Source: Candidula unifasciata
Lineage: Eukaryota > Mollusca > Gastropoda > Stylommatophora > Geomitridae
DNA: 64,000 nucleotides
Direction: 5' to 3'
Assembly (NCBI GenBank): GCA_905116865.2
Contig: CAJHNH020001571.1
Span: 62,001 to 126,000 of the forward strand
The position numbers were made by a program, and so were the translations under genes. The notes beneath the pieces were generated by a model. That model was not told the origin of the DNA. It did no database searches and worked only from the letters and a program-made list of their open reading frames with translations. Each line of letters begins with the position of its first letter. The first letter of the stretch is position 1. This document shows positions 22,485 to 34,479 of the stretch, in pieces.

Positions 22485-22920
22485 TGTGCAACCAGTGCCA
22501 GACTTGGTCTCTCACAACAAGCCATAAAAGAAAAACTGGTGACCGCAGAAGTGAGATGTATGAGAAAGCTGCATGATTGACAAGAAGAGATTAAAAAAAA
22601 AAAAATGAGGTCATAAGAGAAAATGTCATAAGAGAAAAAGTCAGCACAGAACCAATTCTAAATTACATACAAAGATAGCAGTGTGTGTGCCCACTTAGAA
22701 TGCCTTGTGACGGCATACCATACAGGGCATAAACCAACCAAAAGAGGAGAAAGACGTAGAATGAACAAACAAACTTTATTTTCAAAGGGTCACAAATTGG
22801 GCACACAGGCCCATCTTACATTTGGCCCTTCCAAACACCCATTTTTCACACAGCAGTTGTATTTTGTCAAAAGAGCATGTTCATACAATAATATGCATAT
22901 TATGAATATCAAGAGAAAAC
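22485..22920 (+). pseudogene. RTE-like LINE fragment and dispersed repeat
   Basis: CNQCQTWSLTTSHKRK at about 22490 resembles the QCQTWTLTKEHERR block. From 22755 there is a dispersed repeat (ACAAACTTTATTTTCAAAGG, then TTGGGCACACAGGCCC) also found at 48085-48220 and 61845-61930. Confidence 0.5.
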
Positions 22921-22939
22921 AAACAAGAATGGGTGGTAA

Positions 22940-23180
22940 AATGCATGTTCACACTCATGCACATACACACACAGACACCAACATACACACACACACATAT
23001 ATACATCCACATCAACATATATACACATACATACACACACATATTTACATACACTCATATATACATACTTGCATACATACATATATACTTACACACAGGC
23101 ACCTGTGCATACAGACACACACGGACAGTTATACACATAGTCTCACATGCACGCACGCACAGACACACACACATAGCACA
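22940..23180. repeat. CA/TACA-rich microsatellite cluster
   Basis: Imperfect CACA, ATACATAC and CGCACGCA runs generate spurious His/Thr-rich frames. Confidence 0.9.
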
Positions 23181-23357
23181 ATATAGATCAAGAACCGGAT
23201 AGAAAGATAACATCAGAGAAACATTACAGCAGCACAATGTGTCTATGATCACGGCAATCAGAACAGCAAGAAGCAGAAACTCGTTCCTCAACACCTGAAG
23301 TTGTAAAAGGGGGAGTGAAGAAGAAGATGTTACTGTAGTCAGAAATTGTTATTGTTA

Positions 23358-24279
23358 CAGGTTTGTTACCATTACTTATCTTTCTGTAATACCTTAGTGT
23401 TTTGGGTAATTCACATCTTCTGAGTTTGGAAATGACTTCTTATTGAATTTATCTCTTATTATGTTTGAAGCAGGCTATATTACCACTAGTTAGGAGTCTA
23501 TTCTTCTTATGATATTACCACCAGTTAGGAGTTTCTTCTTTTTCTTTTTGCATATTGTATTGTGGTTTACAGCTAGGAGATGTCTGCACCTTTTGGCCAA
23601 ACCAATAATTATTTGCTGTTATATGCTTGTTAAGACCCACCGATACTGGGCTACAGGTGCTGTCTAACCATTTTGCAGTGCCCCAATATAATTGTGCTAC
23701 ATAGCTATATGTTGGCGTCTGTGGCTTAGGCGTTACGATCGCACTTTGTAGTGCTGGGTTCGATCCCAGCTGCGGACAGTTTGTCTTGCGTTGGTTTCGA
23801 CAGTGGTACCGGGAGCTGCAGGTTTGTTACCATTACTTATCTTTCTGTAATACCTTAGTGTTTTGGGTAATTCACATCTTCTGAGTTTGGAAATGACTTC
23901 TTATTGAATTTATCTCTTATTATGTTTGAAGCAGGCTATATTACCACTAGTTAGGAGTCTATTCTTCTTATGATATTACCACCAGTTAGGAGTTTCTTCT
24001 TTTTCTTTTTGCATATTGTATTGTGGTTTACAGCTAGGAGATGTCTGCACCTTTTGGCCAAACCAATAATTATTTGCTGTTATATGCTTGTTAAGACCCA
24101 CCGATACTGGGCTACAGGTGCTGTCTAACCATTTTGCAGTGCCCCAATATAACTGTGCTACATAGCTATATGTTGGCGTCTGTGGCTTAGGCGTTACGAT
24201 CGCACTTTGTAGTGCTGGGTTCGATCCCAGCTGCGGACAGTTTGTCTTGCGTTGGTTTCGACAGTGGTACCGGGAGCTG
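23358..24279. repeat. 461-bp tandem direct duplication
   Basis: 23358-23818 is repeated at 23819-24279 with only one difference noticed (T to C at about 23686/24147). The junction is GAGCTG|CAGG. Each unit contains the tRNA-like head of SINE-3. Only the right copy continues into the SINE body. Confidence 0.93.
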
Positions 24280-24395
24280 ACCATTCAAGAAGCAGTGGCA
24301 AACTACTAAATGTAAAATTTGCCTAGTAAACCACAATAGCCAAAAAATGCTGGGGCTGATTCTGCAATGTTCTATAAAGGTTACAAGACTAACTA
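24176..24395 (+). mobile_element. SINE-3 copy (5' half lies in the tandem duplication)
   Basis: The head is GTCTGTGGCTTAGGCGTTAC, box B-like GGGTTCGATCCC, body CAGTGGCAAACTAC, and 3' end GGCTGATTCTGCAATG. Confidence 0.8.
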
Positions 24396-25065
24396 TATCA
24401 TTGACTTTATCTTGTTTATTTCTTTTGTTGTTGTTGTTGCTGCTGTGGGCTTATACCACAATATCTTTTTTTGTTTAATTGTGTTAAGCTGAACTTTTTG
24501 TTTCGGTCTAAAGTGGAGGACTAGGCATGGCAGAATGTTAAGCTTCAAAGTTATTTTTTTTTGCTTCCGACAATGCTTGCTAATGCAGTTTCCACATATG
24601 GATGGTTGTCTACGGTTTCGCTGCCTGAGCTACTGAGTTTAGTGCTTGGTGCAGCCCTGTGAGCTTTTTTTTTTTTTTTACATGGAATGCCTTTTTTTGT
24701 GCAGTGGTTGAGTCGTGGTATTCCATATGGCGGGTAGCCGGTTTATATGTGGGTTGCTGAAATAGCTTATGTAATTTACAGTTACTGTTTGTTGTCTCTT
24801 GTGAACCCTGGTGGCAGCACATTGAAACTCTGCAAGTTAATACATCTTGTAGTTAGCAGTCTCTTCTCTGTCATGTATGCTAAATCATTTGTTCTTTATA
24901 TTGAGCTTTTTTTGCCTGTTACACAAAATGTTGTTATGAAAACAGATTTATTTTATTGTATGTATAGGATAAATTCTGGCTTATTTCATGATAGAATAAC
25001 TCAGTATATAAAAGAAAGTATAAACTTATATACTTATTATTACAAAGGGAAGTTTTGTTTGCGGT
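24396..25065. other. Intergenic stretch
   Basis: No gene was found. A segment at 24580-24780 (CAATGCTTGCTAATGCAGTT, then GGTTTCGCTGCCTGAGCTACTGA) recurs at 26695-26880, a dispersed repeat of unknown class. Confidence 0.5.
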
Positions 25066-25069
25066 AGTA

Positions 25070-25765
25070 TGCACTTGGCTCCTGCTTTGGGTTCCAGGGC
25101 CCAATGTGGGGAGAAACAAAACAAATAGACCCACTTCCCCTCTAACAGGTATGTGGTAAAAGTGACTAATTCAGGTATTTCCTTCCAAGCTGAAGACCAT
25201 TGGCCTGAGGTTTGAGGATTGAACAACGGATCAACATCATGGCGCATGGGTAGTAACCCAAAAGTGCTCCGTTTTTCTTCTAACTCAAGTCTGAGTCCGA
25301 AGAAGTCCAGCACAGTGCACAGGCTCTGTAGCACTGGCGAGGATCTTGAAATACTTTGGGTAGATTTTAAACTTCAAATTGTGCCCGGGCAGCGCCGTTA
25401 GGCTACTCTTTTCAATTTCCAACTGCCAAAGGGATTTTTTTTTACATGCGTAACAATGCACACCGGCGTCCAATCTCACTACCCAGAGACCAGGGGAAAT
25501 TACTAGAAGTCCAAGTCCATGTGAAAAATCTTAGCCTTTACCGGGGATTAAATCCGGAACCTCTTTCACTTGAGGCGGACACCATGCCTCAAGACCACGC
25601 AGGCCCCTGGCCTGAGAGGTGAAGAACCAACAGTCTGCATACAGGTAAGCCAGAAGTACAACTGATTTGCATGCAAAACTCAGGTACTGGAACAAGACTA
25701 TAGTCCAGAAGTGGACGAACAACCAGAACTTTCCACCAGAGTTTACAGCTGGTGAATGTGAAGAC
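25070..25765 (+). mobile_element. SINE-1 copy split by a nested SINE-4 insertion
   Basis: The SINE-1 head (25070-25209) and tail (25617-25765) are separated by 398 bp flanked by the 9-bp repeat TGGCCTGAG (25201-25209 and 25608-25616). Confidence 0.82.
25210..25607 (-). mobile_element. tRNA-derived SINE-4, full copy inside SINE-1
   Basis: The - strand starts with a tRNA-like head (GCGTGGTCTTGAGGCATGG and, about 30 nt on, box B-like GGATTTAATCCC). The body is shared with 33345-33700. It is flanked by a 9-bp duplication. Confidence 0.82.
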
Positions 25766-25934
25766 GTAGTATGCAGCTCCGAGATACAGCACAGTGTGCC
25801 AGCCAGTGAATTATGTAGTATGCTGTTTGTGTCTTTATTCAAATTAATGGGGAAATATTGCATTGAGTTTTCTTTATGTGTATGTTTGAAAAACTTAGAC
25901 ATAGGGAAATAAACATATTCTTATAAATGTAAAT

Positions 25935-26230
25935 TGTAAAGGTAAAGTCGGGGGATGTGAACCAGCGTCATTGCACACAGTTATAAACCATAAGTGTTCT
26001 GCCACCAGTACAGACAGTTGATAAGAAACTGTCCCCCTGTGTCACCGTCCGCACGTAACTCCGTAGCTACAGTGACGTTCCTCCGTTTACCCTAGAGTGT
26101 CAACTCTGGTACACATGTCCTAGAGGCTGGGTGAACCCCGGGAACTGCCCGGTTTCGAACACCGACCATAGGCTGCAGCGAGTCGCAGCTGGATTTGAAA
26201 GTGAGTCTTGCATTGACTGCGCTAACGCGT
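25935..26230 (-). mobile_element. tRNA-derived SINE-2 copy
   Basis: The - strand runs from CGCGTTAGCGCAGTCAATGC through box B-like GTTCGAAACC to GACTTTACCTTTAC. It matches the clean copy at 61360-61656. TAAATGT at both sides may be a short target duplication. Confidence 0.8.
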
Positions 26231-27560
26231 AAATGTTTACATTTCTAGTGGTAAATACATTGTCTGAATGCCTGTTTTTGCTTCGACATCATATTGTTCT
26301 ATTTAATATATTTGTAACATTTGACTATTCTTTTTTATAATTCGTTTGTCTTCAAATATATCTTTTCTGTACTACAGTGTATTGTTTTGTCATTTATTTT
26401 AATAATTTATGTTTGCCATTACTATTATCTACTATAACCTCTGTGTATGGGTGAGCGCGTGCACATTCGTACGTTACTGGTACAGTCTTTGTTCATTTAT
26501 TTCTAACTCTATATTAGAACCAGTTTTCAACATTCGGCACTTTTAAATATTGTTTCATGCAAATCTCCTTTACCTGCTTTAATGACACCCTATTTTGTCC
26601 CTATGCTGTGGCCATTCCTTCAACACGACCAAATCTATTGAATTGAAAACTTTCTTTTTCTTCTTTTGTTGTCGTACTATTATGGGATTCTAGTCCAGCT
26701 CTTTGCTAATGCAGTTTCCACACATGGACGGTAGTCTACGGTTTCGCTGCCTGAGCTACTGAGTTAAGTGTTCATTTTTTTTTCATGTGGAATGCCTTTC
26801 ATTTGTGCAGCGGTTGAGCTGAATTCAATATGGCCGGTATCCGGTTTACATGTGGGCTATTAAAATATCTTATGTAATAATTCTACTTGTGTCCAGCCAG
26901 TTTATCTTGCAAGACTACTTCCATCAACAACAAACTGCATTTCTGGTAGTGACTGTTGGCTTTGGTGCTTCTAGGAGCTGCCATATGCATTTACTGCGTG
27001 CGCATATTTCTGGATTGTTCCAAGACTAATTGTTTGTTCATCAGTTTTTCAAATGGGACAGTGAGGGACATTTCATTTGATTTTTACTGACACAGAAACA
27101 CAGCAAGTATGTGGTGACCCGATTGCTGCGAAGTTAAAACTTTTACTAAGACTATACACAGTTTGATTTGGCTGCATTCTTGAAGTATTTACAAAAGAAT
27201 TTCAGTGACAATTAATGAGTGTTTATACACCTACATTAGCCTCTTTGGTGTGTTCCTCCGTCAGTTGTCTTGGTACCCACCTTTAGCAGTTTCTTAAATT
27301 TAAATTGATCATACATTATGTTGTATGCTGAACCATTTGAGCACCCTATTGCAACTGCCACACAGTCAACTGTTACTCGCCTGTCACCTCTAATCCTCAC
27401 CTCCACCAGCTGCAAGGATGTGTCTGTTGCACTGGCTCACCTACTAATTTGATTAGTGAATTTTATTTCCTTTAAAGTAGTGGGCATTGTAATTATAAAA
27501 ATATTCATTGCGGTGTTCTTGCCAGTTTCAGAAGCAAATCTTGCTATATATTCTTGTTCC
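26231..27560. other. Intergenic stretch
   Basis: No gene was recognised, apart from the dispersed repeat at 26695-26880 that is also at 24580. Confidence 0.35.
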
Positions 27561-27573
27561 TACAGCTGAAATC

Positions 27574-28270
27574 TTTCAATCCCAGATAGCCGGAGCTAAT
27601 GTCAGAGAGACAAGAATGACATTACTAAACTCATGGGTGAACTACATCCAAAGGGGCTTCTTTCAATGCCAGATAGCCGGAGCTAATGTCAGAGAGACAA
27701 GAATGACATTACTAAACTCATGGGTGTACTACTTCCACAGGGGCCTTATTCAATCTCAGATGACCCTAGTTAATGTCGGAGAGAGACAAGAATGACATTA
27801 CTAAACTCATGGGTGTAATACTTCCACAGGGGCTTCTTTCAGTCCCAGATAGCCGGAGCTAATGTCAGAGAGACAAGAATGACATTACTATACTCATGGG
27901 TGTACTACTTCCACAGGGGCTTCTTTCAGTGCCAGATAGCTGGAGCTAATGTCAGAGAGACAAGAATGACATTACTAAACTCATTGGTGTACTACTTCCA
28001 CAGGGGCTTCTTTCAATGCCAGATAGCCGGAGCTAATTTCAGAGAGACAAGAATGACATTACTAAACTCATGGGTGTACTACTTCCACAGGGGCCTTATT
28101 CAATCTCAGATGGCCCTAGTTAATGTTGGAGAGAGACAAGAATGACATTACTAAACTCATGGGTGTACTGCTTCCACAGGGGCTTCTTTCAATGCCAGAT
28201 AGCCGGAGCTAATGTCGGAGAGAGACAAGAATGACATTACTAAACTCATGGGTGTACTACTTCCACAGCG
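27574..28270. repeat. 87/89-bp minisatellite, eight units
   Basis: Units start at about 27577, 27664, 27751, 27840, 27927, 28014, 28101 and 28190. Five units are 87 bp (29 codons) and three carry an extra AG, which breaks the frame. Two units (27751 and 28101) are a diverged subtype (CAATCTCAGATG...CCCTAGTTAATG). Each unit holds CTACTTCCACAG, an acceptor-like string. Translation is open in one frame within runs of 87-bp units, with no known homology. Confidence 0.9.
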
Positions 28271-28624
28271 GCCAAAGACATAATCCTTATAGGAGACAAA
28301 TATGTTGTATAAGTTTTTCAAAGACTCCTCGACTAAACATGAGATATAGAAACATATAGAATATATTGATTGGTACACAGAAATAAAATAAAATCACACA
28401 TAGTGCATTGTTTGGGGCAGAAAGAGTTCAGATTATAATGAAAGGTTGCAGATTTGCCGATTCAGTGACACTGAAGAGCTTCAAGCCAACACAATAACAT
28501 TTCAGCTCACTTAATGAAAGTACCTACCAGAGTTTCTTCAGTCAAAGGCAAGAACACTCTAAACATTGTATGCAATCATACCTGCACTACAATGAAGGAG
28601 ATATAACCTGTCAGTATTTTCTTA

Positions 28625-29965
28625 CAGTCCATGTCAGGTGGCGTTGGTAGTCATGTCGATCTACAGCCTTCTGTCTCGTATACTTTCACTCATTTCTGAC
28701 CCAGATGATCTTCCATTCCATCATATCGAACTGTCTAGCACCTCTCTCTGTCTCCCTCTGCTGCCTCTCTTCCACTTCAGCTTTTCCTCCATAACAATAT
28801 GTACAGTTTTCTCCTTCTCATGACTTGACCAAAGAATGTTGACTCTGTCTAATTTTGGGCAGTCAATTCTCCTTGAGTCAGTTTCTTTCAAGATATCTTC
28901 TTTGCTTTTAAAAAATCTGTGTATGTTATAATTTGTCTATAAAACCACTTCACCGCAGCTTCCACATAATGTTTCACTAATCGGCTAGCTCTCCATGATT
29001 AACTTCTGTATATCTGGGTAGGATTTATAAAGCCTTGACAATTCTCTTTCTCACCTCACTGGGGAAAAAAAATTCATAGAATATTCTTGATTTTGAAAAA
29101 TGCTACCTTTGCTTGAGCTAAATTTAACTCTCAATACATATTCCGTCTGCTGTTATCAAGGGGACCCATATACTTAAACCTGTCAGCTTGCTTAAGGATT
29201 TTCCTATTTAATTAGATGTTGCATTTTTTAGGGCCAATTTTCTTTTTTATATACCATTGCTGCTGTCTTTTTGCTGTTCATACTAAGACTCTTGTTATGA
29301 CTGTTAAATTATGTCTATAATTTCTTTCACCTTTTTTTTGGGCGTTTAATTTTTATCGATCAAAACTATATTACCAGCACATAGCAGGTAGTTCATTATA
29401 TCCCCACCAACCAATATTCCTGCATACTATGTATGGATCTCATTATTTTACTGTACAAATTGAATAAATTGTGTCTAGCACATTGTTTAATGTTGTGAAA
29501 AGTTCCCACTCAGTTGTCAGTTCTTTGGCTGCATCTTGTTGCTACCAAATATATTTAAGGTTTCCAAAATTCTAAAAATTAGATATTTCACTTTATCAAA
29601 TGCGTTAGTGTAATCAAAAAACACCTACAGCAAAACCATACTGCCCCTCCCCAGTTTGTGGTTTAATTTTGCACCTTATTCTTCTCATTAAAATTCTCAC
29701 TGATATTTGTGTTATATGACTCATTAACTAATTGTCAGATGTTCCCCACAACCTACTGCACCATGTGTTTTTGATAAGGGTATGAAAAGAGATTTCAAAA
29801 GGTCATCAGGTATATGTCCACTGTTATAAATATTTGCCAACACTGTTATAAATATCATTTGCCAATTGTGTCAGCACCTCAATATCTAGTTCACCAGCAG
29901 TTTTTAATTCTTCAACAGTAATGTTATCTGGCCCTGGAGATTCACATTTCTTCTTGTGGTGTAGA
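28625..29965 (-). pseudogene. Degenerate RTE/CR1-like LINE reverse transcriptase
   Basis: On the - strand, SPGPDNITVEELKTAGELD (about 29945-29890) is the classic start of the RT domain. VFFDYTNAFDKVKYL follows (RT motif A), and later LLCAGNIVLIDKN, where the catalytic A-D-D of motif C has become A-G-N. The tail contains HEKEKTVHIVMEEKLKWK and RQKAVDRHDYQ. Many stops and frameshifts show it is dead. Confidence 0.8.
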
Positions 29966-30059
29966 TTAACCTGGCTTCATATAAAAGGTGCATAATACCT
30001 GAACAATTAAAAGCTGTCAGCTTCCAAATTTCCACATTAGCCATAATATGCCAATAACT

Positions 30060-30370
30060 CTTTCTCTTCTACTTCTTCATTGGGTTCAGCTTCGTATGCT
30101 CAGTTCAGACCATCAGGTGTGTTGCCTCTGTGAACTCGCATGTCAGCTGCAGGTCCTTCATAGTTTCCCAATAGCTTGCTATGCACACTTTGCTTTAGAG
30201 ATCAAATTTCTTTCCGAAGTTGTAGGCGGGTCTGCAAATTTATCATCTCTTTCAGTACCAAGGAACGCATCACACGGTCATAGGTTCCTACCTAAAAACC
30301 CAGTGAACGCAAGATGTGCCGATTTTATGTTTCCCTTTACCATTCGTTGAGCCTGTGGTGCTAAACACCA
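30060..30370. pseudogene. LINE 3'-end fragment plus MITE-like fragment
   Basis: 30075-30240 repeats the sequence of the LINE tail at 3925-4100 (CAGACCATCAGG and the following blocks). 30262-30368 repeats the interior of the small TTAA-flanked element at 45806-45950. Confidence 0.65.
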
Positions 30371-30860
30371 GTGCCTGAAAGAGTTGAATCATCTACAAGA
30401 CGGCAGGACATCTCAACCCAAATGTACCCTAATTACATGCAAGCTTTTTTTTCTTCCTGGAATTCAAATATAATTTTTATTAACTGTCATTAATTATTTC
30501 CTAAACATGACTACTTGTTTTTGTACAAACTGAATTTATATACACAATTACCAACCCATACTGTTCTATAATGTCATTCATTGATGATATGAAGTTTTCT
30601 TTTTTTGCCTTTGTTGAGTTTTGTGTTATGTGAATATTCTGTGACTGATTTAAAAAAAATAATTTTTTTTTACATTTCTAATTTTCAATGGTTGCTTGTT
30701 TTATACTGAGTGGGATAAAGATGTTTTTATATTTAAACATATATTTAGAGAAAGACTAAACCAAATTACAAGTCTTAAATGAGGAAGCAGAAAAAAATAT
30801 TCACTGTCAAAATTTGTCTGCAAGTAATAAAATATTTTTGCTAATAAACAGACACAGTGC
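30371..30860. other. AT-rich intergenic stretch
   Basis: Nothing was recognised. Confidence 0.4.
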
Positions 30861-30879
30861 ACAAATTACACATGTGGGA

Positions 30880-31697
30880 GACCAATGTGCAAGAGGAAGA
30901 ACATTGTTCAAGAGGAAGATTACTGTGCAAGAGGAAAAACATTGTTCAAGAGGAAGATTACTGTGCAAGAGGAAGAACATTTCACAAGAGAATGACTGAC
31001 ATGCAAGAGGAAGATCAATGTGCAAAAGAAGGAACATTGTGCAAGAGGAGGATCATTATGCACAAGAAAGACCAGCATGAGGAAATTCATTGCGCAAGAG
31101 GAAGATCACAATGCAAGAGGAAGATCATTGTGCAAGAGGAAGACCAGCATGCAAGAGGAAGATCATTGTGCCAGAGAAAGACCAGCATGCAAGAGGAAAA
31201 TCATTGTGCAAGAGAAAGACCAGTGTGCAAGAGGAAGATCACTGCAAGAGGAAGATCATTGTGCAAGAGGAAGATCATATTGCAAAAGGTTGGCCATCAT
31301 GCAAGAGAAAGACCAGTGTGCAAGAGAAAGATCATTGTGCAAGAGGAAGATCAATGTGCAAGAGGTTGGCCATCATGCAAGAGAAAGATAACTGTGCAAG
31401 AGAAAGATCACTATGCAAGAGGAAGATCACTATGCAAGAGAAAGATCATTGTACAAGAGAAAGACCATTGTACAAGAGAAATACATTTGAGCAAGAGAAA
31501 GATAACTGTGCAAGAGGAAGATCACTAAGCAAGAGGAAGATCATTGTGCAAGAGGAAGACCAGCAAGCAAGAGGAAGATCATTGTGCCAGAGAAAGACCA
31601 GCATGCAAGAGGAAAATCATTGTGCAAGAGAAAGACCAGTGTGCAAGAGGAAGATCACTGCAAAATGAAGATCATTGTGCAAGAGGAAGATCATATT
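30880..31697. repeat. 19-bp minisatellite open in all three forward frames
   Basis: The unit is close to TGCAAGAGGAAGATCATTG, about 43 copies. Because 19 is not a multiple of three, every frame reads CKRK, VQEED and CARGRS blocks in turn with a 19-residue period. Lack of stops is a property of the unit, not evidence of a gene. Confidence 0.93.
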
Positions 31698-31828
31698 GCT
31701 ACAGAGTTTTGTGCAGACAGCGACACAGGCGGAGAGTTTCTTATAAGCTGTCCGTATTGGTGGCAGAGCACTTATGGTTTATAACCATGTGCAATGACAC
31801 TGGTTCACATCTCCCGACTTTACCTTTT
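31698..31828 (+). mobile_element. SINE-2 3' half
   Basis: It runs from AGAGTTTTGTGCAGACAGCG to CTCCCGACTTTACC, matching 61526-61645, and is followed by a T run. Confidence 0.75.
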
Positions 31829-31834
31829 TTTTTT

Positions 31835-32466
31835 TTTTTTAATGATCAATTTGAATTTAAGAAAGTGCTTAAGGTGGGTACCCAGACAATTGACGGAGGA
31901 ACACAAAATTAACCAAACTGTCCTTGCAGCATCTCTGTCGATACGCAGATGGAGGAGAAAACACACTGAACAGGATTATTACTGGGGACGAATCATGGGT
32001 GTATCACTACTAGCCCAAATCAAACCGTGCTTCAGTGCTATGGAAACATCCTTCTTCGCCTTATGTTCAAAACTTAAAGGTTACGCCATCATCAGGGAAG
32101 GTTATGCTGACAGTGTTCTGAGATTGTCAAAGTGTTCTTTTAACCAGTTTAAAATAAAAATAAAAAGTGATAATGTGAATGCTGATTCATACTGTTGAGT
32201 TCTATCGATGCTTCATGATGCAATTGAAAAAACATCTGGCCCTGCTGACTAGAGGAGTATTGCTCCTTCATGACAATACCAGACCACATACGGCTCGGTT
32301 AACTCAGGATAAAATTTACCATCTAGGGTGGAAACTTCTGGAACATCCACCTTACAGCCCCAACATAGCCCCTGGGGATTTCCACCTTTCTGGTCCACTG
32401 AAAACCCACCTTAGCGGGGAACATTTCGCGAATAATGCAGAAGTCAAATGTGAAATGAAAATGTAG
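31835..32466 (+). pseudogene. Mariner-type transposase remnant
   Basis: The pieces in order are TGDESWV (about 31980), LLHDNTRPHTARLTQDKIYH (about 32255) and PPYSPNIAPGDFHLSGPLK (about 32350). The aspartates of LLHDN and PGDFH are separated by 34 residues, as in mariner D,D34D. The first half has several frameshifts, so no protein can be made. Confidence 0.88.
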
Positions 32467-32479
32467 TTTAGAAAACAGA

Positions 32480-33034
32480 GCACGCAGTTCTGTGCAGCAG
32501 AAATGGTCGGTGTTCGAAACCTGGCGGCTCCTGGGGTTCACCCAGCCTCTAGGAAATGGGTACCAGAGTGACACTCTGGGGTAAATGGAGGAACGTCGCT
32601 GTAGCTATAGAGTTTTGTGCGGACAGCGACACAGGCGGACATTTTCTTATCAGCTGTCCGTACTGGTGGCAAAGAACTTATGGTTTATAACCGTGTGCAA
32701 TGAAGCCGGTTCACATCTCCCGACTTTACCTTTACCAAATTCCCTGTGTGGGTTTTGGGCCCCATTTAGGAGAACGAAGAAAACAGCAGACCCACAGCCT
32801 TCCTAACAAGCATGTCGTAAAGCTGACTAATTAGGAGTGTTCTGTGCAATATTGGAGTGCATCTGCCTGACAGGCAAGGAACCAACAGTCTGCATACAAA
32901 TAAGCCAGATCTGAAAAAAAATGGATGTGCACGCAACCCTCAAATTCTGGAATATGACCACAGTTTAAAAGTGGATGAACAACCAGAACTTTCTGCTGGA
33001 ATTTACAGCCTGTAAATACAAAGAAGAAGAAGAA
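32480..33034 (+). mobile_element. SINE-2 copy followed by SINE-1 copy
   Basis: 32480-32735 is SINE-2 from the box B region (GGTGTTCGAAACC) to the GACTTTACC end. 32735-33034 is a SINE-1 with a GAAGAAGAAGAAG tail. Confidence 0.8.
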
Positions 33035-33344
33035 GATAAAAAGATATTTAAAAAAAAAAACACAACAATAATTTATTATCTAGAAGAGTTTTCTTTAATG
33101 TGAATACTCTATATTTTTGTGAAATACAGATATAAATATATACCTGGCAAATATTCAACATCATCATAAACAGAAACCGGCTCTAAAAATTGTAGCACAA
33201 ACAAACATAGCTGTATGTATGATCATGAAAAAGTTTAAAACATGCAATAAAATAACCCAGCCAGTTAGATAAATAAAAAAATTTTTTTTCCCAAAGCCAC
33301 ATGCAAGGTTAATATAATATGACTTTCATTGTAGAAAGAGGGTA

Positions 33345-33700
33345 GCTGTGTGGTCTTGAGGTATGGTGTCCACATCGAGTGCTAGAGGTCCCAGGTTCAG
33401 GAACAGGTGAAGACAGGGATTTTGTCTGTTCACGTGGACTTCTAGTAATTATCCCTGGTCTCTGTGTATGCCCATGTGTATTGTAGCGTATGTAAAAAAT
33501 CCCTTGGCAGTTTTAAATCGAAAAGAGTAGCCTAACGGGGCTGCCTGGGCAAAATTTGGAGTTAAAAATCTACCCAAAATATTTCAGAATCCTCGCCGAT
33601 GCTACAAAGCCTGTGCACTGCGCTGAGCTACTTCAAACTCACACTTGAGTTAGAAGTAGAACGGAGCACTTATGGGTTACTACCCGTGTACCATGATATT
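33345..33700 (+). mobile_element. SINE-4 copy
   Basis: The tRNA-like head is TGTGTGGTCTTGAGGTATGG. The shared body follows (CGTGGACTTCTAGTAATT, CCCTTGGCAG, TAGCCTAACGG, and TGTGCACTG near the end). Confidence 0.82.
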
Positions 33701-33820
33701 GATTCATTGTTTACAAACTTCCTTGCAGAGATAATTCCAAGTTTTTAAGATGCAAAACTGAAGCAGATGCTCAGTAATTGCACATTTGACTTTTTTTTTT
33801 TAATATTAGAGATTCCGGCT

Positions 33821-34479
33821 CTATTTGGAATAACGGTTCTAAATGAACTACGCAGAAAGTTAACCCAAACAGAGCCTCACAACGCAGACAGTTAACCCGA
33901 ACAGAGCCTCACACATATGTAAAAGTCGCATTTCTTTTGCGGCGATTCAACCGTGTCAAAAGTAGTATTAACTGCGCACGACATTTTCGCAGAACGCAAC
34001 TGATTTTTTACGGCGATTAGATGGCGGCAAAACAAGGATTAACTACATACGAAAAAAAATTACTGACACGTGACAATACTCCCGATAGTGCTATCCTACG
34101 GCAGGGCCCGAGTTATATGTAAGTTGCCGATCGCTTTTCGCCGACTATAGTGCCACCTCCGAGAGTATCCCCCGTGCCGTTACGCGCGGCGCGGAGGGGG
34201 CTAAATTAGATGGCTGGGACTCACGAGCAGCAGCTACCGCAGCTCCTGCAGCTTCCTCCAGTGTATTTGCTCGTGAGTCCTAGCCATCTAGTTTAGATAC
34301 TCTCAGAGGTGGCACAATAGTCGGCGAAAGAAGAAGTTAACATTTTCCACGTTACTGTCCCCAGGTCAGCGTACGTTTCCAGCCTCGACATTTTGACATG
34401 TTTGTAGGGCAGGACGTAATGAGGCTCTGTTTGGGATTAACTTTCTGCGTAGTTCATTTAGAACCGTTATTCCAAGTAG
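33821..34479. mobile_element. Foldback/MITE element with nested palindromes
   Basis: The outer arms, 33821-33879 and 34420-34479, are near-perfect inverted repeats of about 59 bp (CTATTTGGAATAACGGTTCT at one end and its complement at the other). An inner, independent inverted pair (34133-34229 against 34264-34330) shares GCCGACTATAGTGCCACCTC and GATGGCTGGGACTCACGAG. The inner left arm is interrupted by a 31-bp GC-rich insert (34170-34200) that is itself partly self-complementary. There is no open frame. Confidence 0.88.

Noticed and set aside
22683..23202. His/Thr/Tyr-rich open frames
   Set aside because: Produced by CA and ATAC microsatellites.
30857..31668. 223- and 192-residue Cys/Arg/Lys repeat proteins
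   Set aside because: The 19-bp unit is open in every frame. No start context, introns or homology were found.
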